The position numbers and the translations under genes are program-made. Below, in pieces: positions 44,796-54,962 of a DNA stretch of 64,000 bases. Each line of letters begins with the position of its first letter. Position 1 is the first letter of the stretch. This DNA is from Raffaelea ambrosiae (Eukaryota > Ascomycota > Sordariomycetes > Ophiostomatales > Ophiostomataceae). Below the pieces are notes generated by a model that did no database searches, was not told the DNA's origin, and worked only from the letters and a program-made list of their open reading frames with translations. The stretch covers positions 935,950 through 999,949 of the forward strand of contig PCDI01000006.1 in NCBI GenBank assembly GCA_002778195.1. Reading direction: 5' to 3'.

Positions 44796-47700
44796 ACGAG
44801 ATGAAGCGGAACAGGGGGATTTGAGGACGGAATGGAGGCGGGGGATATGAAGCGCGTGCATTCTTGGGGAACTCGAGAACTAGAATATACAAGTCCGAAA
44901 CCACACCCACCAAAAAAAAAGAACAAAATTCATTCAATACATGTACAAATACAGGAAAGGGGAAAGCAATCAAGTGAGCCACATGCGTCATCAAGGGTTG
45001 CTTTTGACAAAGCTGAGGGGTGGGAAGACAAAAAGAAAGAGAAGAAAGAAAAGGGGGAGACAAAGATGGGGAGCGCCTGTAGATATGTGCTGGGAACGTG
45101 TTTTGACTTTTTTGTCGTTCCCTTTGTTGTTTGGGCCATGGCTACCATCTCTTGTGTTCTTTTTTATTCTCTTTTTCTTTTTAGTAGAGTCTATGTTTTA
45201 CTCGTTCGAATCCAAATTTCTAATTTCTGTAGAAATCGAAAGCATGATTTTATCCCAGCTGGACTATGTGACCGTTTCGACAGGGAACGACATGGAACAC
45301 AATGGCAAATTCGGCTTTTCTACGACAATGCAGGTCTCCGTTGACATTGCCATGCCGGGTCTGGTGGGCGGGATATGTCAAAATAGCGGAGGAAACAACC
45401 ACGCCAAGGTGTGCAGGTCACTCTGCGAGGATGCGATATTCATATTCCAGTACCAAAGCAGGAGGAGGGGCGACCAAGGACAATCACACATTCGTGTTCC
45501 AGGTAAATGTTGGAAAGGATGAAGAGAGTTTTAAAAAATAACAAGAGAGGAAAATAAGGCACAACATGATGGACGAATTAAGACGCGTCCCCAAAATTGT
45601 TGTCTCTGGCTACAAGAGAAGAGGGGGAGGACGGGACATGAGCACGCCGAAACACACAACAACGGAGGAATGGTCAATGTGCACCTATCCTCGTGTTCTT
45701 GTCATGCTTAAATCCTGTGAAAATGAAAACGCATGTGTTGAGTGTTTGGGTGGCAAAGTGGCTGCTGGTCTCCTCTTGTCCGCTCTAACCGCCCCGTGAC
45801 GTTCAAAACCAACCACAGTCGTCGTTGGTCTGGTTGCGACGTCCTCGTGTCAGGTTTCGGATCAGACGCATGCAGTTGCGGTCAGCCCAAAGGAGCTGCC
45901 GATCTCTCTCGCCTTGTGTCTTTTTTTCTCTGTTGCGATCCACTCATAACTACGAACACACGAGAAACTCGTTGCATGTCAACGTCCAGCTGGCAACAGT
46001 TTCACAAGTGCGACCATGGCCATCGTTCGGATGGTAGCGTGGGCCGGTGCGCGACAATGAAAGAAAGGGCTTTAGAAAACATGCAGGAGTATGCCGGTCA
46101 GGTTTGGGGGTCTCTTTTCAGTGTACCCTCTTGTTTTGTGCTTTCTTGTGTTTTCGGTGTGTCTCTTAGGGTTCGGTGTTGCTCTCTTCTGTGATTGCCA
46201 CGGCATGGTTTGTAAGAGAGTCATCATTCACCATAGCATTGAATCTTGAGATTTCAAGTCCCTTTTTTTGGTGATATTTGGTGTTCCTCTTACCTTCTGC
46301 AGGCGAAATTCGTTTGTTTTGTTTGCGCATTCCCCAACAAACAAAACAAATCCGGCTGGAGGGTAGGGTCGTGAATCTTCAAATTAGCAGCCGCTTTTCG
46401 TTAACGTTAATTTTTTTTTTGCATCGACAACAGGCAAATAAGAATCGGGTCTATCCACCCCTTTCATCTCCCTTCTCCCTGAATTTCATCTGAAGTCAAG
46501 CATGAGTGTGCATACGCGAAGATCTTGCCAGGCATGGCGACAGTAGAGACATCTTGCCACCAGGTTAAGCAGTCTAGGGACTGGGCGACTTCCCCCTGGT
46601 GTGAATTGAGCATGAAGAGGTAGAAGAAGCAAGGTCAGTCAATGATAACCGCCTGTTGTAAAATTTCGGCGTACGGAGTACAGGAAAATGGCATAGGACC
46701 ACAGGCGGAACAAGGGCTACTTTTTCTTTCCTGCGTGCACCCAGGCAGCAACATCTAGGGGGGACGGCCGCGGGCAAATGCCGTCGATGGATTGTCTCGT
46801 GTTCAGGATCGAGAAATAAGGTTGGATGCCACAAAAGTAAGATTCTGTCACTCTATCTGAATCTGTCTGAAAAATTGCCCGGAAACGTCACAGAACAGTG
46901 TGTATGCACGAGGAAGGCGCGCAGGATGCGGCTTGTCGTTCCTTCCTCCCATAACAAGGCAATAGACGAACGAACCAACCAACTAACTAGTTACCGCAAG
47001 AAATAATTATTGTGTCTGCCGCCGTATCCTATTGGCCAGCAGCGACAAACTCAAAAAAAAAATTATCCCATACACGGGACGACATCTTGCGGCTCCCGCT
47101 CGGATGAGACATGCGACGTGCCATCGACGGTGTGATCGGATCACTTCAGACAAGCCGCGGGGCTAGCAACCAACGACCGAACAAAGACAAAAAGACCAAA
47201 AATTACAGCGAGACAAGGAAGACGGCGAAGAACGTGTGTTTGGGCCAAATGAAATGGTCTTTGTCGGTGGCCACTTTCCTAGTTGGTCTCGTCTTCCAAG
47301 AGGTCGTCTCAACCTGCACCCCTGTTAAACCGACAACAGACGATGCAGGGAAGTAGGAAGCGCCTCGCGCGGAGTCTACATTCCGTGCGAACGACTTCAT
47401 CCAGAAGAAAGAAGCGCATCTCACGCAGTGTAGTTACTCTTCTTCGCTCCTCAAGACATCTGTCGAGCACCTTTCACCTTTCACGGTAGGACCAACGAAG
47501 AGACGTTTTGATCAATAGTTGCAATGTCACATGTTCTAGATAACTCTATCTTCTTCCCCAGACGCCACCGGTGTCACCCCTCGGGACCAGGGGGGAGCGG
47601 CCCGTGTGTGTTAGTGTGAGACTGGTGCCCTCCAACTGGCACGATTGCAGTGCATCTCGACACCACTTTCCCGCTTCCTCTGGCCTTCCGTGTAGTCTTT

Positions 47701-48970
47701 CTCGCCCCCAAGCCTGTTTTCTTTTTTTCTTTTTTTCTTTTTTTCTCACACTCCTTAGGTATGTCACCCTACCCTGGTCCGTCCGCTAGGGTGACTGCGA
47801 CATGGCTGCTTGTCTTTTTTTTTCTATGCTTTTTACCTTCTTTGGCATTCGGTTTTCCGTCCTCCTACAGCATCTTAGTGAACTACCCCGTATTGTCATC
47901 CCAAACAATGATGTCCAGGCGAGACTCTTCAGTAAAACATTCCCGTTCCTTGCCTGCCCAGCAAGAGGACAAAAGAGACGACGAAATGAATGAAGGCCCT
48001 CTCCACTTGCTGGGCTTGGCCTGGTGCCATGTGCCGGCCAGCAACGCACCACCGACACACCACTTGGCCAGGACGCTTTGGGCGTGTTTGGTGAACATGT
48101 ACGATCCCTGCTCACCTCCCCCAGATGGCATCTCGTCCCGGACAGGGCTCCAGCCGATGCGGGTGACAGGTGTGCCTGGGCCTCCTCCGTCATCTTGCAG
48201 GTGTGTGTTTCCAGATGCGGCCAGAGCATGGACGACCAGCCAGCCGGACCCAGACAAACAAGCTCTGTCCTGCTCTCCTGTTGTGTGTCGGTGTTCTGTG
48301 TCATTCTGTCTCCTGTCCATCTGTCTTTGCTGTTGATCCACCCCCTGTTGGCCACCAATACACTTGCCATGACAGACGGCCATCATGATCTACGCAACGA
48401 GCCTCTTGGCGAGGGGTTGAGGATCCATGCTATTGCATGTTCGGTGTCTCTCTCTGCGTTTCTCCTACGCGCTCGTCTCGAGATGTGGGTGAGAAAGAGT
48501 TGCGGTCCTACACCTGATCGTCCAACCCTGTCATTTCAATCATCTGGTCTGGCCCGTGAAGCGTTATGGTCGGTGCTATAGCCCGCACATCCTACTCTTT
48601 TCTTGCTTGGCTCCATTGTAGTTCTGTCTCCTGCCTCGGCCGGCCAGGGCCATACCTGAATTTTCTGCGTGTCTTGTTCTGTGTCCTCGCTCTTGGCTCA
48701 CTACATAAGGCCTCCTTTTCCCTGGTCGGCATCGGCTCTTGGTTTTTTCTTTCTTTTCTTCTCTTCTTTCCGTCAGTCCCTACTCAACAGTCTTCATTCT
48801 TTTCACTCTTTTTCTGTTCGTTCTTTCTTCTATAGTTCTGTGAACTCTTTTATTCTTCTCGACACTCTTTTTTTTTGCAAAGGCCGGCCCTCTTGTTTTT
48901 ATATACATTTTACCCATTTTTTTTTCTCTTCTCTGTTGAACTTTCTTCTTCTTCTTTTCCTTCCTCCAAA
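44796..48970. other. Gene-free stretch, 4.2 kb
   Basis: This is the longest gap in the window. No recognisable protein, tRNA or transposon was found. Composition is mixed and many frames are short. A 35-codon frame at 47249-47356 begins like a signal peptide (MKWSLSVATFLVGLVF). The final 300 bases are strongly pyrimidine-rich and lead into the secreted-protein gene at 48971. Frames up to 228 codons around 47650-48580 occur on both strands with no coding bias and were not accepted. Confidence 0.4.
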
Positions 48971-50522
48971 ATGAAGACCACTGCTGCTGTCGTCGCCCTT
49001 ATCGGCGCTGCCTCGGCCCGGGAGATTGCGCTCTACCGGGCCCCCGGCATGGTGTCGAAGCGTGAGGTGCCCCAGGAGCACGCCCACCAGGACATCATCA
49101 ACGCCGTCAACCCGGTCCTGCAGCTCAACAACCCGCTCGAGATCCAGGACGCCGTCTTCGGTCTGCTCGGCAACAAGGCCGCCGCCGAGGGCGCCCCCAA
49201 TGTCGACAACCTGGACTGTCTCCAGCAGATCGTCGCCGACCAGGCCTTCACCAACGCCCAGGCCGCCGGCGACGTCGACGGCATGACCAACGCCATCATC
49301 TACCGCGCCCTCGAGCGCAACACCGGCTCCGTCGGCCTGGCCTCGGTCCTCTGCAACGAGACAGCCGTCAACCCCCAGATCGCCGCCATCACCCAGCACC
49401 AGGACCCGGCCTCCGCCGAGGCCGCCGGCAACAAGGACATCGCCCTCAACGTGGCCATGCAGATCGCCTCGATTGGTGGCGACCCCAGCCTGGCCGTCGG
49501 CTCGGGCACCTTCGCCCCCGGTGAGATCGGCGACCCCACGGGCGCCGGCAACACCTGCGACGTCGCCGACGACGACGCTGGCTGCATCAACTCCCAGAAC
49601 CTGCTCGTTGCCGATGTCTCCGCGGCCGAGATCGCCACGGCCGTCGCCGGCATTTCCGCCGGTGACAACGTCGCAGCTAGTAAGCATTTTCTCTCTCTCT
49701 CTCTACCTACGCACGTTCAAACACGTTCATACACTAACACGTACAGTTGGTGGCAATGCCGCCGGTGCTGCTGCTGCTGCTGGTGCTGCCAACTCGACGG
49801 CTGCCGCCGCTTCGTCGGCCAATGCCAACGCGGCCAAGAGCGGTGCCGCCGCCTCGGCTGCCTCGGCCGCCTCCGCTGTCTCGGCTGCTTCTGCTGTTTC
49901 TGCTGTTTCTGCTGCCTCGGCCGCGTCGGGTGCCAACGCCAACGCCGCTGCCGGCGTCAACGTCCAGTCCTTCACCGGCACCCTCGGCGGTGCGCCGCCC
50001 GCCGTCATCAGCTCGGCGGCCAACGCCGACCGCCCCTTCTCCGTGGAGGGCGCGAGCTTTGTGAATGCCGGCGCGGCCCTGCAGCGCTCGTGCTCTGTCC
50101 AGCACAACGCCTGCGCCACGGCGGCCAACGCGGGCCAGATCGCCGGCGGCGTGGCCCAGTGCGAGACCCAGCAGGATGCCTGCGACGCGGCGGCGGCGGC
50201 CAAGCGCAAGCGGTCGATCACCAAGATGCGCCGCGCCGCGCTGGACTTTGGCTCGTGCTCGAACCCGGCCATCCAGTTTGCCGAGGGCCTGGACGGACGC
50301 AAGGAGGCGTCGTTTGCGCCCGTGGACGCGGCCGACTTCAACCACGGCTCGGCGCTGAACATCAAGGTGATCTCGGGCTTCATCTGCAGCCAGCTGGGCT
50401 CCAGCTGCGACGCGGCGCAGGCGACGGTGGATGCGTGCAATGCGGCCGACACGGCGGCGCAGGCGGAGACGGGCCAGGCGGCGGCGGACGCGTTCAACAG
50501 CGCTCTGGGCGTGAGTGCGTAG
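48971..50522 (+). CDS. Secreted Ala-rich protein, Celp0028-effector-like family
   Basis: Exons 48971-49679 and 49747-50522 encode 494 residues (67-nt intron, GTAAGC..TACAG). The signal peptide covers about residues 1-17 (MKTTAAVVALIGAASA). The conserved N-terminal part has REVPQEHAH, NLDCLQQIVADQAFTNA, ERNTGSVGLASVLC and AITQHQDPAS. A central Ala/Ser repeat region (about 250-300) links to a cysteine-paired end (CSVQHNACA, CETQQDACDA, CSQLGSSCDAAQATVDACNA). This layout recurs in Sordariomycete secreted proteins annotated as Celp0028 effector-like; biochemical function is unknown. A KRKRSITKMRR site at about residue 391-401 resembles a Kex2 processing point. It is isolated from its neighbours by long gaps. 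Confidence 0.78.
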
Positions 50523-51305
50523 ATAAGGGTCAAAGTCGTCAGAGAAGGGAGGGGATGAGGGACGACTGCACATCCCGTTTCCTCTCCCCAACATATGTAG
50601 TATCCTGGTCGAGTGTCCCATGTTTGTCAAGTAGGCTCGGGGGTTTTCTGGGGGAGTAAGGGATTGTCGATTTGATTTCTTTCCAAGAAGGGAATCTTTT
50701 GTGTACCAAATCAAGCGAAATTTTTCTTGCTCTGGTTTTTGTTTTTTTGGTCTTTTTTTGTTAATTTCTTTTGCTCACTCCTGTCTCCTTCAACAGCATC
50801 TCTATATTCTCGACGAATCTAACGAATGTCCTACTTCTTCTCAAAAATTGGCATGCTAAATAAGTAAAAATATATATATAAACAAAAGTTGGCGAGAACT
50901 AAAACAAAGGAGAGTTCATGTGCAGTTGCTGGGTGCCATGTCCAGAAAATAAATTTTATTAATATGTCTAACTATCGTACTCCAATTATGCATATTCTCA
51001 TCAACTTATGTAGCCCGAGAGGATTGACGCATGACACAGAGCATGCCATTCAACGCGGTACGGAAGTGAGGTGAGGACATGTTTGCAAACACCCCCTTTG
51101 TCCCGCTGATGTGCTGTCCCGCGGGTCTCAAGGGGCACGGTAAAGTGTTGTGCATAATGCTTTTACTAATAGGAGCAACCGAACTTGTGGCCAGGGGCTT
51201 GATTTATTTTTCACTTAGAGAAATAATAAAAAAGAAGAAAAAAAAAAGAAAAAAAAGAAGCCTCGAAAATAGATCCATATGCCATACACCTGACCGCACA
51301 CATTT
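50523..51305. other. Intergenic, 0.78 kb
   Basis: No gene is seen. AT-rich, with a TATATATA run near 50870-50880 and an A-rich purine stretch near 51224-51265. It lies past the 3' ends of two convergent genes. Confidence 0.45.
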
Positions 51306-51707
51306 CTACACAATCGTCACCGTCTCACCGCCCGTGAACATCGTGGTACTATGCATGAAAAACGGCGTGTCCGGGTGCATCTTCTCGGCATAGTAGGGGT
51401 CGGCCTGGGCGCGCTGGAAGGCGTCCGGCTCGGCCATCTCAAAGACGGCGACGCCGTCGAACTCGGCCAGCTTGGGGTCGCCGCTGCCAGGGGCAAGGTG
51501 AACCTGAGAGAACAGGAAATGAATGTCTCTTTCTTTTTCTTTCAATGTGAATCAAGTACCCACCTGCTTGTAGGTCATCCCATACTTCTCGGCCCAGGGC
51601 TTGACCAGCGGCCCGTGGACCTCCTTCCAGTAACGGTAGAACTCCTCGCGGGTCATGCCATCTTTGCGCTTCATAAAAGCAATGACGGTGTGCGTGTTGG
51701 ACGTCAT
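51306..51707 (-). CDS. EthD-domain small protein
   Basis: Minus-strand exons 51707-51564 and 51503-51306 encode 113 residues (60-nt intron, GTGGGT..CTCAG). The sequence begins MTSNTHTVIAFMKRKDGMTR and continues EEFYRYWKEVHGPLV, then FDGVAVFEMAEPDAFQRA. This is the EthD (PF07110) dimeric alpha-beta barrel pattern. The tail FFMHSTTMFTGGETVTIV is also typical. Bacterial EthD assists ethyl tert-butyl ether degradation; fungal members often lie near polyketide or aromatic pathways. No such cluster is nearby, so the role is open. Confidence 0.85.
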
Positions 51708-52369
51708 GGTTTTCCAGCTCAAGGTGTCTGTTGGAGTCAATACGCAGGATGAGAAAGAAATGAGAGAAAAGCGAAGCTCCACGAGTGCTCCAATATGCTT
51801 CGATACTTTTCACTTATACCGTTTGCCATCATCCCCACTTCCTAAAACGGAAAACCATATCCGTGAAAAAATAACGAAGACAGTTAGTTACCTTGGCAGG
51901 AATACCACGAAGTGTTCCCTTCTGGCCATCTCAACGTAGGGCTTCCTTGGGCTACATTCTCTAGTCCACAACCTCTTCGAGCTTGCGTAAAATTCCCAGA
52001 AAGCTGAAATATTGGATGATCTAATAAAGAGACACCCTCCAGAGTCCCTACTTTCATGGCTGCGATGAATTTCTCGATCTTCTAGATGTCGACTAAAGAA
52101 CACCAACCGGTTTCAGTACCCATTCCCATGTGGGACTATGTCCTGCTACATGCCCGAATACTGTAGTTGCCAATTCTCGTAGGAAGAAGCCTGAAAATCT
52201 TCCCCCCTCCGTCACAGTCTCGATAAACGCCTCATTCACAAGTCTTCCACTTTTGGAAGCTCGTCTTTTTTTCTTTCTTTTTCTTTTAGAAAATGAAATG
52301 CAGTGCTGGACACTGTTACCCCCCCAACAGACAACATGCCTGCCGTCCCATTCATTCAATGTTTTGTTT
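51708..52369. other. Intergenic, 0.66 kb
   Basis: No gene is seen. Upstream of the EthD gene and downstream of LYC1, both on the minus strand. Confidence 0.45.
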
Positions 52370-53677
52370 TCAACACCATCCGTACTTCTCATTGGCCACC
52401 CACTCCACGTTGCCCGTCGGGCCCTCGCCGTACCACATCAGACTCGCAATGCTCTTCTCCTCCCGCTCGTGCCGCTCAAACGGCAGACCGGACTCCTTGG
52501 CCATTTTCTGCAGGGCGGCCGTCGGGTTCCACAGCTCCACGTGTGCACACTTCCACGTCGACGCCTCGGCCTGCGCCAGCCGCACGATCGCGCGGAAGCC
52601 CTCGACGTGGTGCGGCGTCACGCTCTCGGCCACGTCGTCGTCAATGTCCTCGAGCACAAAGCGCAGAATGTGCAGCGTGTTGTCCTTGATGTGGCTATCG
52701 TCGGCGATGCCGCCGTAGTACCCGCGGGTCCAGATGGCCCACATGCGACGGTCCCTGTTGTGCGCGCCGCCCCAGACGGCGCCGCGGATGCTCGGCGTCT
52801 GCCCGCCAAAGATGTGCTTCACCATGTAGTCCTCGCGCATGAGGTGCCACAGCAGCGTGTTGAGGTCGGGCACCAGCGCGGCGCAGGGCTTGCCCGGGTG
52901 GGCAGCGGCGCGGTTGGCCATGCGCTCCCGCAAGTTCTTCGCGTCGAGCGAGCAGAGGTCAGCCATCTCGTGGTAGCCTAGGTACTCGATTTTCTGCTCC
53001 GACTGGGGCTTCTTGTCGTTTTCTTCCTTCTCCTGAACGGCCGCTGGGTCCGGCGGGAACGCGTAGTGCGCACTGGGGAACACCTCCCAGCCCTTGCTGG
53101 CATAGAACGACTTGCCGATGTCGGAGAAGAGCACCGAGAACAGCGACTTGTTGTTGCTGTTGTTGTTGTTGCTGTTGCTGCCATCATCGACCCCCGTTTC
53201 CGCCGTCTTGCTCGTGTCGTCTGTGCCTTTCACCTGCCAGTGGACCAGTCGAGGGCCAAGCTCGCGCAGCATGCGGCCCGCATAGCCCTTGCCGCGGTAC
53301 TGCGGGTCCGTAAACACCGAGGCAATGCCGTGGGCCGTGCCGTCGACCACTGTCTCCGGGGACGGCGCTGCGGACTCGTCGGCCTGGTACGCGGCCAGTG
53401 CCGGCTTGCGGATGGACTCGCAGCTCGACAGGATGGGCCGCTGGTTGGGCGGCAGCGAGCCGTCGGTCAGGATCCAGTGGGTGATGCCGCCGTTCATGGA
53501 CAGCGGCACCTTGGTGAGGTACACCTCGCGCTCGAGGTACATTTCCTGCGAGAGAGCGCTTCCCCACATGGTGTGCGTCTGTTTCCAGACCTCGAGCTTC
53601 TCCTCGTCGGTGGGTAGAGTGAGGATGAGATGGGGTGCCGATGCCGGCGGCAGCTCTGGCTTGACGTTGGAGCCCAT
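52370..53677 (-). CDS. LYC1: LYC1-like N-acetyltransferase (GNAT family)
   Basis: A single minus-strand exon of 435 residues from ATG 53677 (MGSNVKPELPPASAP). The GNAT core shows VFTDPQYRGKGYAGRMLREL (about residues 140-159) with the acetyl-CoA-binding R/Q-x-x-G-x-G/A loop, and LFSVLFSDIGKSFYASKGWEVFPS. The second half (MREDYMVKHIFG, MWAIWTRGYYGG, HVELWNPTAALQKMA, EEKSIASLMWYGEG) matches fungal LYC1, named for a Yarrowia lysine acetyltransferase. It acetylates lysine's epsilon-amino group in yeast catabolism; substrate here is inferred. A Ser/Asn insert (GSNSNNNNSNN) separates two strands of the core. Confidence 0.88.
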   Translation of the reverse strand: MGSNVKPELPPASAPHLILTLPTDEEKLEVWKQTHTMWGSALSQEMYLEREVYLTKVPLSMNGGITHWILTDGSLPPNQRPILSSCESIRKPALAAYQADESAAPSPETVVDGTAHGIASVFTDPQYRGKGYAGRMLRELGPRLVHWQVKGTDDTSKTAETGVDDGSNSNNNNSNNKSLFSVLFSDIGKSFYASKGWEVFPSAHYAFPPDPAAVQEKEENDKKPQSEQKIEYLGYHEMADLCSLDAKNLRERMANRAAAHPGKPCAALVPDLNTLLWHLMREDYMVKHIFGGQTPSIRGAVWGGAHNRDRRMWAIWTRGYYGGIADDSHIKDNTLHILRFVLEDIDDDVAESVTPHHVEGFRAIVRLAQAEASTWKCAHVELWNPTAALQKMAKESGLPFERHEREEKSIASLMWYGEGPTGNVEWVANEKYGWC

Positions 53678-54962
53678 GATGAATCTCTCGATAGACGAAA
53701 TTGGGTGTGAGCAACCCCGGGAGCGCAGGACGAGGACGTAGGCGTCTCTTGTCTCTTGGTATGACACTGATCGAGTTCCAAGACGAAGGCAAAGGAAAGG
53801 GATCAGCTTTGAGCAGCTTTGGGGGCTGGAGCGGGTCCAGCACAAAAGAACCTGAAACAGAAACCGGACAGAATACGGACGGAATACGAGCAGAGCGAGC
53901 GAGACCCGACTCCAAAGAGATATCAAGCAGAAAAGGCGGAATAGAAAACGGCACTTGTTTGGTCACACACACTCAAACCAAGAGAAGAAGCTCAAGTGAC
54001 CCAACAGCCGAACGGGGACCGCACCACTGGCTTTTAGGTCGGTCTCCACGTTTTCATGCACGTCTACGATCGGCGACAAGCCCACAGCACTTGCACAAAA
54101 CGAGAAGGCGCAAGGGACTCCCCCGCCGGAAGCAAAAGATAAAGCACGAGTTGGAAAGCGACACCAGACAGGAAAGAGCAACCGTTTACTTACGTCATTC
54201 AAGAATAACATCTGAGGGGGGCAGGTATGATTGATTACAGGGCGATTTAAGCCGATACTAGGCGGCCGAGGAGGCCGATGAGGGGCAGTCGCCGACAAAG
54301 TCCAGGCAGGTGTGTCTGTTCCTGTAGCTAGGCATAGTGCACGCCTTCCAATGACAAGATTCGAACTGCATCACCATAGAAATACGCCAGTCAGATAAAG
54401 GGGAACACCGAACATGTTCTTGGGGAGAGGCCAGTCAAAGACGAATCCTTTGGCCAGGTGGAAGAGAAATTATAGTTACAAGCTGGGGTTATCATAATGC
54501 GACAAGGATTTCCATGCAATCCAAAAGAAGACCATAAATGCAAAAGAAAGAGAAAACAATAAGAAAAAAACGCCTTTCCCTCCGGAGGGAAGAGTTGCCC
54601 AATGCAATAGATATCAAACCAGTAACGCCTCTCGCTCCCAATTACATCTCATGATAGGAACCGCTCTGGAAGCAGCCGCCCCCTGCCACCTGTTTCCGGA
54701 ACAGGCGCTATTTCTCATTCCACTCGCCTGGGCCATTCTGGCAAACCAAGGCCCCCACTTTTCCTGTAGTGGACCGATTGCACAAGAGATCGTCCAGATA
54801 GACCAAAACACTGCTGTTTCGCTTGGATCGTGGCCGGAAACATTTGTCTCCAGGCGCCAGTCGCATGGATTCGTCAGTGACGGCACGGCCAGCACGAAGG
54901 GGCCGCGGTGATGCCGGGACCAAGAAGGCCCATGTGTGTCAACTTCCATGTCAGCCTTCGTG
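53678..54962. other. Intergenic, 1.3 kb
   Basis: No gene is supported. A perfect palindrome TTTCCCTCCGGAGGGAA lies near 54573-54589, in the flank past the repeat-protein stop. Frames on both strands (for example minus 54614-55087) have no recognised motif. One overlaps the end of the repeat-protein gene in another phase, so its last exon is uncertain. Confidence 0.4.

Noticed and set aside
45195..45235. Second tRNA-like T-loop sequence (GTTCGAATC)
   Set aside because: No paired T stem, D arm or acceptor could be built around it.
48875..50659. 594-codon frame extending through the Celp0028-like gene without splicing
   Set aside because: After 49680 it translates to Cys/Arg-rich nonsense; the spliced frame keeps the family pattern to the end.
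54300..54440. tRNA-like GTTCGAATC on the minus strand
   Set aside because: Flanking bases do not form a T stem or acceptor stem.
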